Assembly: GCA_030697555.1 (NCBI GenBank)
Contig: JAUYPV010000138.1
Coordinates: 1-39,595, forward strand
Length of the DNA: 39,595 bases
Direction of reading: 5' to 3'
Source: Hyphomonadaceae bacterium
GTDB lineage: Bacteria > Pseudomonadota > Alphaproteobacteria > Caulobacterales > Hyphomonadaceae
Both the position numbers and the translations under genes were made by a program. Positions 26,051 to 35,507 of this stretch are shown here, piece by piece. Position 1 is the stretch's first letter. Each line of letters starts with the position of its first letter. The notes beneath the pieces are model-generated. The model searched no databases. It worked only from the letters and a program-made list of their open reading frames with translations, and had not been told where the DNA came from.

Positions 26051-27063
26051 ACACCACAGCGCCAGACCCCACGGGCCACGTCCCCGTCCTCGTCGAGAAG
26101 GTGATCGAAGCGCTCGCTCCGGTGGACGGGGCGGTGATGGTCGATGCGACCTATGGCGGCGGCGGATATTCGCGCGCCGTGCTGGCCGTTGCGAACTGCA
26201 CCATACTCGCGGTCGACCGCGATCCCGAGGCGATGGAGCGCGCGTGGGCGCATGCGGGGAAAGATCCGCGGCTGGTTCCGGCGGCCGGCCGCTTCGGTGA
26301 ACTAGAGCCGATCGTGCGTGCGTCGGGCCACGAGAAGGTCGATGGCGTAATGCTCGACCTTGGCGTCTCGTCGTTCCAGATCGACGAGCCGGGCAGGGGC
26401 TTTTCCTTCATGCGCGATGGTCCGCTCGACATGCGGATGGAAAAGCGGGGGCCGTCGGCCGCCGACGCCGTTAACAACCTGACCGAAGGCGAGCTTGCCG
26501 ATATCTTCCATTTCCTAGGCGAAGAGCCCAAGGCCCGCCGTGTCGCGCGTGGCATCGTTCACCGCCGCCGGTCTGACCCCTTCAAGACCACGCTCGACCT
26601 TGCCGCGACGATCGAAAAATCGCTGGGCGGGCGGCGCGGCAAACCGACCCATCCGGCGACCCGTTCGTTCCAGGCGCTGCGCATGTGGGTCAATGACGAG
26701 ACGGCGGAGCTTAACAACGCGCTGGCGTCGGCTGAGCGTGTGCTGAAACCCGGCGGCCGCCTTGTTGTCGTAACCTTCCATTCAATCGAAGACCGCATCG
26801 TGAAGCTGTTCCTGCGGGCGAGGTCCGGCAATACGCCGGGCGCCTCGCGCCACCTGCCCGGAACGCCGAAAGGGGCCGCGCCGACCTTCGAAGTTCTGCA
26901 GCGCAAGGCCGTCGAGCCGAGCGAAGCCGAGATCGAAGCCAATCCGCGCTCCCGCTCCTCCCGCCTGCGCTGGGCGCTCCGTACGGATGCGCCGGCCTGG
27001 GCGACGGCGCCCGACGAAGGTCCGCGCCTGCCGGGGCTGAAGCAGCTTGAAGGAGTAGCGTGA
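26047..27063 (+). CDS. rsmH: 16S rRNA (cytosine(1402)-N(4))-methyltransferase
   Basis: RsmH (MraW) methylates N4 of C1402 in 16S rRNA. The 338-residue protein starts with HVPVLVEKVIEAL, and shows the SAM motif VDATYGGGGYSRA, LAVDRDPEA, MLDLGVSSFQIDEPGRGFSF, DGPLDMRM and the C-terminal LVVVTFHSIEDRIVK, all family signatures. It overlaps mraZ by ATGA. Its stop shares one base with the ftsL ATG. Confidence 0.96.
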   Translation: MNTTAPDPTGHVPVLVEKVIEALAPVDGAVMVDATYGGGGYSRAVLAVANCTILAVDRDPEAMERAWAHAGKDPRLVPAAGRFGELEPIVRASGHEKVDGVMLDLGVSSFQIDEPGRGFSFMRDGPLDMRMEKRGPSAADAVNNLTEGELADIFHFLGEEPKARRVARGIVHRRRSDPFKTTLDLAATIEKSLGGRRGKPTHPATRSFQALRMWVNDETAELNNALASAERVLKPGGRLVVVTFHSIEDRIVKLFLRARSGNTPGASRHLPGTPKGAAPTFEVLQRKAVEPSEAEIEANPRSRSSRLRWALRTDAPAWATAPDEGPRLPGLKQLEGVA

Positions 27064-27401
27064 TGAAACGTCTCGCGATCATCGGCGGTCTTGTCGTCGC
27101 CGCGCTGGCAGTTGCGGTCTATCGCGCCAAGCTGGGCGCAGAAGATACCGAGAGCCGCATCGCGACGCTGCAGGCCGAAGCCAAGAAGGTGTCGGAGGAA
27201 ATCTCCGTCCTAAAGGCCGAGGAAGCCTATCTCACGCGGCCGGAGCGCATTGGACCGATCGCACGCGAGCGGCTAGGCCTCCAGCCGGCCTCGCCGGACC
27301 AGTTCACCGCACCCGAAGCGTTGCAGCGCCGTCTGGGCGAAGAGCGGCTTACCTTGCCGGCAACCGAGGCCGAGAAGCCGGCGGAGACGCCTAACAGATG
27401 A
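27063..27401 (+). CDS. ftsL: Cell-division protein FtsL
   Basis: The 112-residue bitopic protein has one N-terminal membrane helix (IIGGLVVAALAVAVY) followed by a coiled-coil stretch (SRIATLQAEAKKVSEEISVLKAEEAYL) and RIGPIARERLGLQ, the standard FtsL layout. In the divisome FtsL works with FtsB and FtsQ to activate FtsWI. Sequence conservation in this family is low; the call rests on topology and position between rsmH and ftsI. GGAG lies 8 nt before ATG 27063. The end overlaps ftsI by ATGA. Confidence 0.85.
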   Translation: MKRLAIIGGLVVAALAVAVYRAKLGAEDTESRIATLQAEAKKVSEEISVLKAEEAYLTRPERIGPIARERLGLQPASPDQFTAPEALQRRLGEERLTLPATEAEKPAETPNR

Positions 27402-29047
27402 GCCTTCGCGCCCGGCCATATGAGGACGTCTGGGGTCCGCGCCGCGCCCGCATCATTGCGGGCGTCCTTGGCGTGCTCTTCACCGTCGTCGTCGGCCGCG
27501 CGGGCTATGTCGCGTTCAACGGACCCGAACAGTCGGCTCAGGCTGCGACCGCGAGTGTCGAGCGCCGCGCCGACATCGTCGACCGCAAGGGCGAGCTGCT
27601 GGCGACATCGCTCGCCGCCTGGTCGCTCGCTGCCGATCCGCGCGCGATCTGGGACGCAGGCGAGGTAGCGCAGGACATCGCCAAGGTTCTGCCGGGCATC
27701 AACGTGAAGGATCTCACGACGCGCCTCTCCGACCGCGAGCGGCAGTTTGTCTGGATCCAGCGCGGGCTGACGCCACGCCAGAAGCAGGCCGTGTTCGATC
27801 TCGGGCTCGAGGGCCTGCGCTTCGAGGAAGAAACCCGCCGCGTCTATCCGCGTGGCCCCCTGGCCGGGCATTTCCTCGGCTTCACCAATGTCGACGGCAA
27901 GGGCGTCGAAGGCGCCGAGGCGGCGTTCGATGCGCGCCTGAAGCGCGGCGGCGAGCCGGTGCGGCTGACGCTGGACGCCAACGTGCAGTTCGCGCTGGAA
28001 GACGAACTCGAAAAGGCTTTCGTCGATTTCGACATGAAGGGCGGGGCGGGCATCGTGCTCGACGCCCAGACCGGCGCCATCCGGGCGATCGCTTCGTGGC
28101 CGCAGATCGATCCCAATCGTCCGGGCGACCGCACCGAACTCGCCAAGCCCAACCGCGCGATCAATTACCTGTTCGAACTCGGCTCGATCTACAAGCCGCT
28201 GACGGTCGCCGCGGCGATGGAAGCGGGGGTGCTGCGCACCACCGACACGTTCGACGTCTCCGAACCGCTGAAGATCGGCGCGGCGATGGTGCGAGATCCG
28301 CACAAGCTGGAAAACGCCAAGATGGCGACGGCGGCCGACATCCTCGCCTTCTCCTCCAACATCGGCGCGGTGGAGATCGCGCGCCGCCTGGGCTCGGAGA
28401 AACAAAAAGCATTTCTCGGACAGGTCGGCCTGCTGGATCGGCCGACCTATGATGGTCCGCAGGCGGCGGCGCCGCTGACGCCGTCGGAGTGGGACGAGCT
28501 TACCTCCGCCACCGTCAGCTATGGTCATGGCCTCGCCGTCTCGCCGCTGGCGTTTGCGATGACTTATGCGCCGTTCGCCAATGGCGGAAACTACCTGTCG
28601 CCGGTGTTCCTCGAGCCGGTCGATCCGGCGAAGATCGAGAAGCGGCAGGTGATGTCGGCGTCCACCGCGCGCGCCGTCACCGACATGATGCGCCAGACCG
28701 TGCTGGTCGGCACCGGCATGAACGCCGAGGCGCCGGGCTATGAAGTCGCCGGCAAGACCGGAACAGCCGAGAAACCAGGGCCGGACGGTTACGATCCCGA
28801 CAGGAACATTACGTCGTTCGCCGCAGTGTTCCCGGCCTCCCGCCCTCAATTCGTCGTGCTTGTCGTCCTCGATGAAGCCGAGCCCAGAACGGGCGATGCG
28901 CGCACGGCCGCTTACACGGCCGCCTCGATCGCCGGACGGGTGATCGCGCGCGCGGCGCCGCTTCTCGACGTCAAGCCCGTGCTCGACACCTCGACGGCCG
29001 AGACGCCCCCGAGCCTGCGCGTAACCTCGGACGAGAGGACGCTATGA
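27398..29047 (+). CDS. ftsI: Septal peptidoglycan transpeptidase FtsI (PBP3)
   Basis: The 549-residue class B penicillin-binding protein has an N-terminal membrane helix (about 17-40), a pedestal domain, and a transpeptidase domain. Catalytic motifs are Ser263-I-Y-Lys (SxxK, in LGSIYKPLT), Ser319-Ser-Asn (SxN) and Lys453-Thr-Gly (KTGTAEKP). SIYK replaces the more usual STMK around the nucleophile, but both key residues are kept. It cross-links septal peptidoglycan with FtsW, encoded downstream. Both ends overlap neighbouring genes by ATGA. Confidence 0.95.
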   Translation: MSLRARPYEDVWGPRRARIIAGVLGVLFTVVVGRAGYVAFNGPEQSAQAATASVERRADIVDRKGELLATSLAAWSLAADPRAIWDAGEVAQDIAKVLPGINVKDLTTRLSDRERQFVWIQRGLTPRQKQAVFDLGLEGLRFEEETRRVYPRGPLAGHFLGFTNVDGKGVEGAEAAFDARLKRGGEPVRLTLDANVQFALEDELEKAFVDFDMKGGAGIVLDAQTGAIRAIASWPQIDPNRPGDRTELAKPNRAINYLFELGSIYKPLTVAAAMEAGVLRTTDTFDVSEPLKIGAAMVRDPHKLENAKMATAADILAFSSNIGAVEIARRLGSEKQKAFLGQVGLLDRPTYDGPQAAAPLTPSEWDELTSATVSYGHGLAVSPLAFAMTYAPFANGGNYLSPVFLEPVDPAKIEKRQVMSASTARAVTDMMRQTVLVGTGMNAEAPGYEVAGKTGTAEKPGPDGYDPDRNITSFAAVFPASRPQFVVLVVLDEAEPRTGDARTAAYTAASIAGRVIARAAPLLDVKPVLDTSTAETPPSLRVTSDERTL

Positions 29048-30486
29048 AGCTCGACAGCATTCTCCCCGGCGCGGCCCCCGAGGCTTCTGGCGTCGAAGTC
29101 GCCGGCATCTCCGCCGACAGCCGCAAGGTGAAGCCTGGCTACCTCTTCGCCGCCATGCGGGGCGTCGCCGAAGATGGCCGCAAGTACATCGACAAGGCGA
29201 TCGCGGCGGGCGCTGTCGCCGTGCTGACCGATACGCGAGCAGGCGAGTGGAGCGTGCCGTCGGTGAAGGTCGCCGAGCCGAGGCTGGCGTTGGCGCAAGC
29301 CTCCGCCGCGTTCTTCCCGAAGCAACCGGCGGTGGTCGCCGCGGTGACGGGCACCAATGGAAAGAGCTCGACGGTCGACTTCCTCCGCCAGATCTGGGCG
29401 AGCATGGGCCGCAAGGCGGCGTCGATGGGAACGCTGGGCGCGATCGGGCCATCGGGCGTGATCGATCTCGGACATACGACGCCGGACCCCGTGGCGATCC
29501 ATGCGACGCTCGATCAACTCGCGCGTGAAGGCGTGACGCATGCCGCGATGGAAGCATCGTCGCACGGCCTCTCACAGTTCCGTCTCGACGGCGTGAGGCT
29601 GGCGGCGGGCGCCTTCACCAACCTCACCCAGGACCATCTCGATTATCACCCGGACTTCGATGACTACCGCCGCGCCAAGATGCGGCTGTTCTCGGAGCTG
29701 CTGCCGAAGGGAGCGCCGGCGGTGCTCAATGCCGACAGCCCCGAGCGCGAGGCGTTCGAGGCTGCTGCGGTTGCGGCGGGGCTGAAGTCTTTCACCGTCG
29801 GCTGGCGTGGCAATGACCTGCGCATCGATGAGGCGAGCCCGCGTGGGACGGGGCAGGACCTCAACATCCAGTGGAGCGGCGGTGAGAAGCTCGTCCACCT
29901 GCCGCTGATCGGCGAGTTCCAGGCGCTGAACGCGCTGTGTGCGGCGGGCATCGCGATGTCGCTGGGCGATCCGGTGGAGCAGGTGCTCGATGGTATGGCG
30001 CAGCTCACGGGCGTGCATGGGCGGCTGGAGCTGGTCGGGCAGACCGCGGCCAAGGCGCCGGTGTTTGTTGACTACGCTCACACGCCGGACGGGCTCAATG
30101 TTCTGTTGCGTGCGGCGCGACCGCATGTGCGTGGGCGCTTGATCGTCGTGTTCGGTTGCGGCGGCGACCGCGATGCCACCAAGCGTCCGATCATGGGCGA
30201 TGTGGCGCGACGGCTGGCCGACGAAGTCATCGTTACCGACGACAATCCGCGCTCGGAAGAGCCGGCCAAGATCCGCGCGGCCATCAGGAAAGGCGTGCCG
30301 GATGCGAGCGAGATCGGCGACCGCGCATCGGCGATCCTCGAAGGTGTGAAGCGCCTGCGGCCCGGCGACGCACTGGTGATCGCCGGCAAGGGTCACGAGA
30401 CCGGACAGATCGTGAAAGGCGTCACGATCCCGTTCTCCGATTTCGACGTCGCGCGCGATGCGCTCGCGCAGGCGGGAGGCGCCTGA
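29044..30486 (+). CDS. murE: UDP-MurNAc-tripeptide synthetase (meso-DAP adding)
   Basis: MurE adds the third residue of the stem peptide to UDP-MurNAc-L-Ala-D-Glu in the cytosol. The 480-residue protein shows the Mur-ligase P-loop VTGTNGKSSTV, the HATLDQL and EASSHGLSQFRLDGV segments, NLTQDHLDYH, and VTDDNPRSEEP; the DNPR motif is the known marker of meso-diaminopimelate specificity. The N-terminal ADSRKVKPGYLFAA binds the uridine nucleotide. The stop codon shares one base with the next small ORF, where murF would be expected. Confidence 0.96.
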   Translation: MKLDSILPGAAPEASGVEVAGISADSRKVKPGYLFAAMRGVAEDGRKYIDKAIAAGAVAVLTDTRAGEWSVPSVKVAEPRLALAQASAAFFPKQPAVVAAVTGTNGKSSTVDFLRQIWASMGRKAASMGTLGAIGPSGVIDLGHTTPDPVAIHATLDQLAREGVTHAAMEASSHGLSQFRLDGVRLAAGAFTNLTQDHLDYHPDFDDYRRAKMRLFSELLPKGAPAVLNADSPEREAFEAAAVAAGLKSFTVGWRGNDLRIDEASPRGTGQDLNIQWSGGEKLVHLPLIGEFQALNALCAAGIAMSLGDPVEQVLDGMAQLTGVHGRLELVGQTAAKAPVFVDYAHTPDGLNVLLRAARPHVRGRLIVVFGCGGDRDATKRPIMGDVARRLADEVIVTDDNPRSEEPAKIRAAIRKGVPDASEIGDRASAILEGVKRLRPGDALVIAGKGHETGQIVKGVTIPFSDFDVARDALAQAGGA

Positions 30487-30704
30487 TGCGGACAAGCAAC
30501 GTTGCGCTTTCGAATCTTTCCGACGGCGAGATGAGTCAACTCGTCACGTCGGTGCGACTCAAAACCTGGTTAGAACAGCCCCTTGCGGCCTTGATCAAAG
30601 GCGCGAATGCATCCGGCATGTCCGAGGTGGGAGCGGCGCTCAGAAAAATGAGCGAAAGCGTCGCGCCGTCGCAGAAAGCGTCAGGGGCGTCAGATGCTGT
30701 ATGA
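30486..30704 (+). CDS. 72-residue protein of unknown function in the murF position
   Basis: This small frame starts at ATG 30486, sharing one base with the murE stop, and its end overlaps mraY by 11 nt, so it is embedded like a real dcw gene. The product is hydrophilic, with a short amphipathic middle ([16 protein letters not shown]) and a Ser/Ala-rich tail. There is no membrane segment or cysteine. Codon use differs from neighbours: more A/T at third positions and a rare TTA codon. It does not resemble the N terminus of MurF or any family I know. It may be a scar of a murF deletion or a genuine small protein. murF itself is not in the window. Confidence 0.5.
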   Translation: MRTSNVALSNLSDGEMSQLVTSVRLKTWLEQPLAALIKGANASGMSEVGAALRKMSESVAPSQKASGASDAV

Positions 30705-31836
30705 ACTTCTCTCGCCCTATGCGGGCGACCTCAACCTTTTCTCGTTCATCACGTTCCGGGTGGCGCTGGCGCTGACGACGGCGCTGATCCTGACGATGAT
30801 CTTCGGCCATCCGATGATCGTCTGGCTACGCAAGAAACAGGGCAAGGGTCAGCCGATCCGCTCGGACGGTCCGGAAAGCCACCAGTCGAAGAAGGGCACG
30901 CCCACCATGGGCGGGTTCCTCATCCTGTTCGGCATCGCGGCGGGCACGCTGCTGTGGGCCGATCTCAGGAACCAATATGTCTGGATCGTCTTCACGGTGA
31001 CGCTGGCCTTCGGCGCCGTGGGCTTCATCGACGACTACCAGAAGGTCACCAAGAAAGGCACGGCGGGGCTGTCGGGGAAGATCCGGCTGCTGATGGAATT
31101 CGTGATCGCCGGCGCTGCGGTCTACTGGATCACGCAATACGCGCCCTATGCTGCCGATGAAGCGGTGGCCAGGGCTGCGGCCGCAGGCCTCACGATCGAC
31201 CGGCCGGAAGTCGGGTTCGAGCACTCGCTGGCGGTGCCGTTCTTCAAGGACGTGCTGTTCGATCTCACCATCTACGGCTTCATCGCCTTCGGCGCCTTCA
31301 TCATCACCGGCGCGGGCAATGCCGTGAACTTCACCGATGGTCTCGATGGCCTTGCCATTGGTCCGGTGATGATTGCGGGGGCGACATTCGGGTTCATCGC
31401 TTACGCCTGCGGCACGCCGCGATTTGCCGAATACCTGCTGCTGACGCCGACGCCCGGCACGGCAGAGCTTGCCGTCGTCGCGGGCTCGCTGGTGGGTGGG
31501 GGGCTCGGCTTCCTCTGGTACAACGTGCCGCCCGCCAAGATCTTCATGGGCGACACCGGATCGCTGGCGCTCGGTGGCGGCCTTGGCACGATGGCGGTGT
31601 GCGTCAAGCACGAGCTGGTGCTCGGCATCGTCGGCGGGCTCTTCGTCCTGGAAGCGCTCTCGGTGATGATCCAGGTCATCTACTTCAAGCTGACCGGCAA
31701 GCGCTTCTTCAAGATGGCGCCGATCCACCACCACTTCGAGAAGTCCGGCTGGTCGGAGCCGACCGTCGTCATACGCTTCTGGATCATCGCCTTCCTGCTC
31801 GCGCTCGCGGGCCTCGCCACTCTGAAGTTGAGGTGA
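30694..31836 (+). CDS. mraY: Phospho-MurNAc-pentapeptide translocase (lipid I synthase)
   Basis: MraY transfers phospho-MurNAc-pentapeptide to undecaprenyl phosphate in the inner membrane. The 380-residue polytopic protein has about ten hydrophobic helices and the family motifs [32 protein letters not shown], and PIHHHFE. These include the catalytic Asp residues and the HHH loop. An extra loop of about 25 residues ([15 protein letters not shown]) between helices is common in alphaproteobacteria. It begins within the end of the 72-residue ORF. Confidence 0.96.
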   Translation: MLYELLSPYAGDLNLFSFITFRVALALTTALILTMIFGHPMIVWLRKKQGKGQPIRSDGPESHQSKKGTPTMGGFLILFGIAAGTLLWADLRNQYVWIVFTVTLAFGAVGFIDDYQKVTKKGTAGLSGKIRLLMEFVIAGAAVYWITQYAPYAADEAVARAAAAGLTIDRPEVGFEHSLAVPFFKDVLFDLTIYGFIAFGAFIITGAGNAVNFTDGLDGLAIGPVMIAGATFGFIAYACGTPRFAEYLLLTPTPGTAELAVVAGSLVGGGLGFLWYNVPPAKIFMGDTGSLALGGGLGTMAVCVKHELVLGIVGGLFVLEALSVMIQVIYFKLTGKRFFKMAPIHHHFEKSGWSEPTVVIRFWIIAFLLALAGLATLKLR

Positions 31837-31843
31837 GGCACGC

Positions 31844-33250
31844 TTGGTCCCGGTACGCGCATTCGAGGGAAAGGACGTCGCGGTATTCGGCTTAGGCCGA
31901 TCCGGTATCGCGACGTGCCGCGCCCTGATGGCGGGAGGCGCACGCGTGTGCGCCTGGGACGACAACGAAGCCGCGCGCAAGGCGGCTGAAACCGCCGGCG
32001 TGCCGCTGGTCGACCTCAACCGGCGCGACTGGCAGAATTTCGCCGCCCTGGTGCTGTCGCCCGGTATTCCATTCCGCTTCCCCGAGCCGCACCGCTTCGT
32101 GCGCATGGCACAGCTCGTCGGCGTGCCGGTGATCGGCGACATGGAGCTGTTTGCCCGCGCCGTCGCGGACCTCAAGGATTTCGAGCGCCCGCGCATCGTC
32201 GGCATCACGGGCACCAACGGCAAGTCGACCACTACGGCGCTGATCGGTCATATCCTGAAGGTATGCGGCAAGGATGTGCGTGTCGGCGGAAATATCGGCG
32301 TCGGCGTGCTCGACCTCGACAAGCTGCATGGCAGCGCGATCTACGTGCTGGAGTTGTCGAGCTACCAGCTCGATCTCGCCGAGACGCTGAAGTGCGACGT
32401 GGCGGTGATGCTGAACCTGTCGCCGGACCACCTGACGCGGCATGGCGGCATGGACGGCTATGTCCAGGCCAAGCGCCGCATCTTCCGCAACCAGGGGCCG
32501 CACGACTGGGCCATCGTCGGCGTCGACGACACGCGCAGCCAGGTGATGGCGACGCAGTTGACGGCCGAAGGCCTGCGGAAAGTGATCACGGTCTCCGCCG
32601 AGTACGGCCTCGGCCGCGGCGTATCCGTGCTTGAAGGTGCGCTATGCGACTCGATGACGGGCCGCGCAGGTCCCCCGCACGACCTCTCGAAGGCGCGCGC
32701 CCTGCCGGGCCGCCACAACCACCAGAACGCCGCCGCGGCCTACGCTGCGTGCCGTGCGCTTGGGCTGGAGCCCAACGACATTCTCGCCGCGATCGAAACC
32801 TTCCCCGGCCTGCCGCACCGGCTCGAGACGATCGGCGTGATCGACGGCGTGCGCTTCATCAACGACTCGAAGGCGACCAACGCCCAGGCCGCGGAGCAGG
32901 CGCTGCGCGCTTTCCCGAATTCGTGGTGGATCGTCGGCGGCCGGCCGAAGGAAGAGGGGATCGACGATCTCGCGCCGTTCTTCTCGCATATTGCCAAAGC
33001 CTACCTGATCGGTGAATCGACCGAGGCGTTCGCGCGCGTGCTCGCGGGCAAACTGGAGGCCGACAAGTCGCGCACGCTGGATGTCGCGGTCGAGGCGGCG
33101 TTCAATGATGCCCGCGCTTCGGGCGTCGCCAATCCTGTTGTGCTGTTCTCGCCAGCGGCGGCGAGCTTCGACCAGTTCCGCGATTTCGAGCAGCGTGGCG
33201 AGGCGTTCCGCCAGGCCGCGGCCAAGCTCATCAAGCGGCGGTCGGCGTGA
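31844..33250 (+). CDS. murD: UDP-MurNAc-L-Ala D-glutamate ligase
   Basis: MurD adds D-Glu to UDP-MurNAc-L-Ala. The 468-residue protein has the nucleotide-binding start VAVFGLGRSGIATCRAL, the P-loop ITGTNGKSTTTALIG, SSYQLDLAE, NLSPDHLTRHG, and the C-terminal INDSKATNAQAAEQAL. I chose TTG 31844 because it gives the family-like N terminus MVPVRAFEGKDVAVFG and follows a GAGG sequence; no ATG is available nearby. The gene starts 7 nt after mraY and ends 4 nt before the ftsW ATG. Confidence 0.94.
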   Translation: MVPVRAFEGKDVAVFGLGRSGIATCRALMAGGARVCAWDDNEAARKAAETAGVPLVDLNRRDWQNFAALVLSPGIPFRFPEPHRFVRMAQLVGVPVIGDMELFARAVADLKDFERPRIVGITGTNGKSTTTALIGHILKVCGKDVRVGGNIGVGVLDLDKLHGSAIYVLELSSYQLDLAETLKCDVAVMLNLSPDHLTRHGGMDGYVQAKRRIFRNQGPHDWAIVGVDDTRSQVMATQLTAEGLRKVITVSAEYGLGRGVSVLEGALCDSMTGRAGPPHDLSKARALPGRHNHQNAAAAYAACRALGLEPNDILAAIETFPGLPHRLETIGVIDGVRFINDSKATNAQAAEQALRAFPNSWWIVGGRPKEEGIDDLAPFFSHIAKAYLIGESTEAFARVLAGKLEADKSRTLDVAVEAAFNDARASGVANPVVLFSPAAASFDQFRDFEQRGEAFRQAAAKLIKRRSA

Positions 33251-33254
33251 CGCC

Positions 33255-34394
33255 ATGCAGATCTTTCGCAGGTCTGACACCTCGCCCCTCGCCGAATGGT
33301 GGCGAACCGTCGACAAGGGCCTCATCGCCGCAGCGCTGATCCTGCTGGGCGCCGGGCTGGTGCTTTCGCTTGCGGCGGGCCCGGCGGCGGCAAGCCGCAT
33401 CGGCTATGACGATCCGTTCTACTTCGTCTATCGGCAGGCGATCTTCGCGATAGCGGCAGCGGTGGTCCTGATTGCATCATCCCTGCTCGACGCTGTCTGG
33501 GCGCGGCGGGTCTGCGCCATCCTGTTCCTGATCTGCTTCCTCATGATGGCGACGCTGCTGCTGGTCGGGCACGAGGCCAAGGGCGCGACGCGCTGGCTGC
33601 GCATCGGGGGCACGACTTTCCAGCCCTCGGAGGTCATCAAGCCGGCGCTGATCGTGCTGTCTGCGTGGCTGCTGGCGCAGCGCGACAAGTTTCCGGAAGG
33701 CCCGTGGGCGCCGGTCGCCTTCGCCTTCTACGCCGTGACCGTCGGCCTGCTGTTGCTGCAGCCGGATGTAGGACAGGCGGCGCTGCTGACGGCTGGGTTC
33801 ATCATCGTCTTCTTCATCGCAGGCCTGCCGTGGCTGTGGGCCGGAGCGTTCGTGGTCGGCGGCGCGGGACTCGGCTGGGGCCTCTACACGCTGCTGCCGC
33901 ACGTAAGGCAGCGCGTGAATTCGTTCCTCTATCCCACCGAGTACGACACCTATCAGATCGACAAGGCGCGCGAGGCGATCGAGCGCGGCGGCATGTTCGG
34001 TGTGGGACCGGGCGAGGGTGCGGTGAAGCGCGTGCTGCCGGATGCCCACACTGACTTCATCTACTCGGTGGCGGGGGAGGAGTTCGGCCTCATCCTCTGC
34101 GTGCTGCTGCTCCTGCTGTTTGCGGTGATCTCGGTGAAAGGCGTGGTCGCGGCGTCTAAACAATCCGACATTTACCAGCGGGCAGCAGGCGTTGGCCTAT
34201 ACTCACTCTTCGGCCTTCAGGCAGTCATAAATATGTCCGTCAACCTCAGCCTGATCCCGCCAAAGGGCATGACGCTGCCGCTGGTTTCCTCCGGAGGATC
34301 TTCCCTGCTGGGCACAGCTCTGACGCTAGGTCTGGCGCTGGCGCTGACGCGCAAGCAGCCTGAATCTTCTCTCTCGCATCTGAGACACGTATGA
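33255..34394 (+). CDS. ftsW: SEDS peptidoglycan glycosyltransferase FtsW
   Basis: FtsW polymerises septal glycan strands with FtsI. The 379-residue protein has about ten membrane helices, with SEDS signatures GATRWLRIGGTTFQPSE, LLLQPDVGQAALLT, AHTDFIYSVAGEEFGL and LIPPKGMTLPLVSSGGSS. ATG 33255 follows the murD stop by 4 nt; the frame is open further upstream within murD, but that part encodes an Arg/Ser-rich shadow. The end overlaps murG by ATGA. Confidence 0.95.
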   Translation: MQIFRRSDTSPLAEWWRTVDKGLIAAALILLGAGLVLSLAAGPAAASRIGYDDPFYFVYRQAIFAIAAAVVLIASSLLDAVWARRVCAILFLICFLMMATLLLVGHEAKGATRWLRIGGTTFQPSEVIKPALIVLSAWLLAQRDKFPEGPWAPVAFAFYAVTVGLLLLQPDVGQAALLTAGFIIVFFIAGLPWLWAGAFVVGGAGLGWGLYTLLPHVRQRVNSFLYPTEYDTYQIDKAREAIERGGMFGVGPGEGAVKRVLPDAHTDFIYSVAGEEFGLILCVLLLLLFAVISVKGVVAASKQSDIYQRAAGVGLYSLFGLQAVINMSVNLSLIPPKGMTLPLVSSGGSSLLGTALTLGLALALTRKQPESSLSHLRHV

Positions 34395-35506
34395 CCGAAG
34401 CGACCAAGCCTCTGGTTGTGATCGCGGCAGGCGGCACGGGCGGACACATGTTTCCGGCCCAGGCCTTCGCCGACGAGATGCGCGCACGGGGCTGGACGAT
34501 TGCGCTGGTGACGGACGAGCGCGGCAAGAAATACGCGGCCGACTTTCCCGCTGACTGGCGCCTTGAGGTTGAAGCCGCGACCTTCGGATCGAAGATGCCA
34601 CACAAATTGGTCGGCTCCGCGCTGAAGCTGCGGAAGGGCACTGCAGAGGCGAAGAAGAATTTCGAAAAGACCAGACCGGCGCTGATCGCGGGGTTCGGCG
34701 GCTATCCGTCCTATCCTTCGCTGTCGGCTGCGCGCGAGTTGAAGATCCCGATCCTGATCCATGAGCAGAACTCGGTGCTGGGGCGCGTGAACCGGCTGTT
34801 TGCGCCGCATGCGAAGTTCGTCGCCTGCGGCTTTGACCGGCTGGACAAGCTGCCGCCCGCCGCCGCCGACCGGAAGCGCGTCGTCGGCAATCCGGTGCGC
34901 AGCCAGATCAAGGCGGTGCGGGACAAGCCGTATCCCGAACTCTCCGACACCGGTCCGGTCAACATCCTCGTCACCGGGGGCAGCCAGGGCGCGCGGCTGT
35001 TCGGCGAGGTGATCCCGGCGGCGATCGCGGCGTTGCCGCAGGACCAGAAGAACCGGCTCACCGTGGTGCAGCAGGCGAGGGAAGAACAGGTCGATCAGGT
35101 TCGCGCCGCCTATCGCGAAGCGGGTGTGCGCGCCGTGGTGGACTCCTTTTTCTCTAACATGCAGGACAGGCTGGCGGCGGCGCACCTCATCATCGCGCGC
35201 TCTGGTGCATCGACGGTGACGGAACTCGCCATCGCCGGGCGGCCCTCCATCCTCATCCCGCTTGCCATCGCGACGAACGACCACCAGACGGCCAATGCCG
35301 AAGGCATGGTGACTGGCGCCGCGGCCGACGTGGTTCCTGAACCCAAGTTTACCGTCGAGATGCTGACCCCCCTGCTGCAGGAACGTCTTTCCAACGCCGG
35401 CGTGCTGAAGGCTCGGGCCAAGGCGGCCTGGCAGCTCGGCAACCCCAACGCCGCGCGTGATCTCGCCGACCTTGCCGAGCAGGCTGCGGGCGTGACAGGA
35501 AAGTAG
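34391..35506 (+). CDS. murG: Lipid II synthase MurG (GlcNAc transferase)
   Basis: MurG transfers GlcNAc from UDP-GlcNAc to lipid I at the inner face of the membrane. The 371-residue GT-B glycosyltransferase shows the N-terminal loop [47 protein letters not shown] and [13 protein letters not shown] with the UDP-GlcNAc contacts, all standard. Start overlaps ftsW; murC begins 1 nt after its stop. Confidence 0.96.
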   Translation: MTEATKPLVVIAAGGTGGHMFPAQAFADEMRARGWTIALVTDERGKKYAADFPADWRLEVEAATFGSKMPHKLVGSALKLRKGTAEAKKNFEKTRPALIAGFGGYPSYPSLSAARELKIPILIHEQNSVLGRVNRLFAPHAKFVACGFDRLDKLPPAAADRKRVVGNPVRSQIKAVRDKPYPELSDTGPVNILVTGGSQGARLFGEVIPAAIAALPQDQKNRLTVVQQAREEQVDQVRAAYREAGVRAVVDSFFSNMQDRLAAAHLIIARSGASTVTELAIAGRPSILIPLAIATNDHQTANAEGMVTGAAADVVPEPKFTVEMLTPLLQERLSNAGVLKARAKAAWQLGNPNAARDLADLAEQAAGVTGK

Positions 35507-35507
35507 A

